A stretch of 5,602 nucleotides of DNA. It comes from Lentisphaerota bacterium (GTDB taxonomy: Bacteria > Verrucomicrobiota > Lentisphaeria > Oligosphaerales > Oligosphaeraceae). Shown piece after piece: positions 5,116 through 5,602 of the stretch (within the stretch, counting starts at the first letter, position 1; each line of letters opens with the position of its first letter). The notes beneath the pieces were generated by a model, which was not told where the DNA came from, did no database searches, and saw nothing but the letters and a program-made list of their open reading frames with translations. The translations under genes were made by a program, and so were the position numbers. The stretch spans positions 1 to 5,602 of the forward strand of contig JAAZIY010000284.1 of NCBI GenBank assembly GCA_012800625.1. The letters run 5' to 3'.

Positions 5116-5602
5116 TCATTTTGTATAGCCATCAGAATCATCGGATGGATTCGGGAGAGATGACTCCCACACCAACTGGACAAAATCACTACGATAAAGA
5201 TTTTGAGCAGCAGTTTGAGCAGAACTAGTATAAGTACAGCGTATGTCTTCGACATGACCATCGGCCATAACAATATTTTGGCCACCGCCATGGCGGGCTG
5301 AGACTTGGTTTACACCTTCCGATAAGGTAGGAGTTACGCTGGTGACATAGCTCGAAGTCTTATTAGCTGTAGTCGAGCCCACATCAGCCACCATCAGGGT
5401 CTTGGAGGGACGAGCAGCCTTGGAAATCACCATGTAACCCACCCCAGAACGACCATTATAACCATAGGAAAGTCCCTCGCTGAACTTAGTGTAAGCCAGA
5501 GGTTCTGTGGTAGCCAATGCATTGTCGCATTTCTTGTTGGTATCGGCCGGGCAGATAAAAGATTTTTCATTGGAGACATAGTCATTAAAACAAAACCACC
5601 AC
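5116..5602 (-). CDS. C-terminal part of a second H-X9-DG prepilin-like protein, truncated by the window end
   Basis: The frame is open from the right edge to a TGA at 5116-5118 and gives 161 residues; the N terminus is outside the window. The first visible residues are WWFCFNDYVSNEKSFICPAD, which align with [20 protein letters not shown] in the neighbour (residues 87-106). Further shared landmarks are LSYGYN and SARHGGGQNIVMADGHVED, a complete H-X9-DG motif near the end. The tail extends about 45 residues past the motif, longer than in the neighbour. By homology the missing part should carry a prepilin signal and helix. The 45-base gap to the next gene has no clear terminator, so the two are probably co-transcribed. 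A TTG at 5517 is an internal Leu codon and not a start. Confidence 0.88.
   Translation of the reverse strand, partial: WWFCFNDYVSNEKSFICPADTNKKCDNALATTEPLAYTKFSEGLSYGYNGRSGVGYMVISKAARPSKTLMVADVGSTTANKTSSYVTSVTPTLSEGVNQVSARHGGGQNIVMADGHVEDIRCTYTSSAQTAAQNLYRSDFVQLVWESSLPNPSDDSDGYTK

Overview
The window looks like a chromosomal piece from a PVC-group bacterium, most likely Lentisphaerota (Victivallis-like) or a close relative. This placement rests on two tandem prepilin-like proteins with the [24 protein letters not shown] start and/or the C-terminal H-X9-DG motif, which are typically hugely expanded in Lentisphaerota, Planctomycetota and Verrucomicrobiota, and on weak Shine-Dalgarno sites for most genes. 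It is an inference from protein style; no marker gene is present.

Layout, left to right. Positions 1-87 hold the 3' end of a plus-strand gene, probably a membrane transporter. It converges on a minus-strand ClC-type chloride channel/transporter with two CBS domains (143-1894, TTG start). A 341-base gene-free stretch (1895-2235) follows. It holds an inverted pair of short repeat arrays, an AT-rich segment, a perfect 24-bp palindrome and another repeat array. Next come a minus-strand ROK-family regulator (2236-3390) and a MarC-family membrane protein (3452-4081), with a T-rich hairpin between them. The 4082-4299 spacer carries a G-rich tract, a repeat array, GC-rich hairpins and a strong minus-strand intrinsic terminator. 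That terminator ends a two-gene unit of H-X9-DG prepilin-like proteins (4300-5070 complete; 5116-5602 cut by the window edge).

All complete genes lie on the minus strand, in roughly three transcription units: the prepilin-like pair, marC-rok, and clc. No metabolic pathway links them. The most distinctive signal is a family of 10-bp-period arrays (consensus GGGACACGAA, or ACACGAAGGC when phased differently). They occur in every spacer between the inferred transcription units but in neither of the two short intra-unit spacers. I see no defence system, CRISPR, tRNA, rRNA or transposase gene. The protein-coding content is ordinary; the non-coding repeats are the part worth following up.
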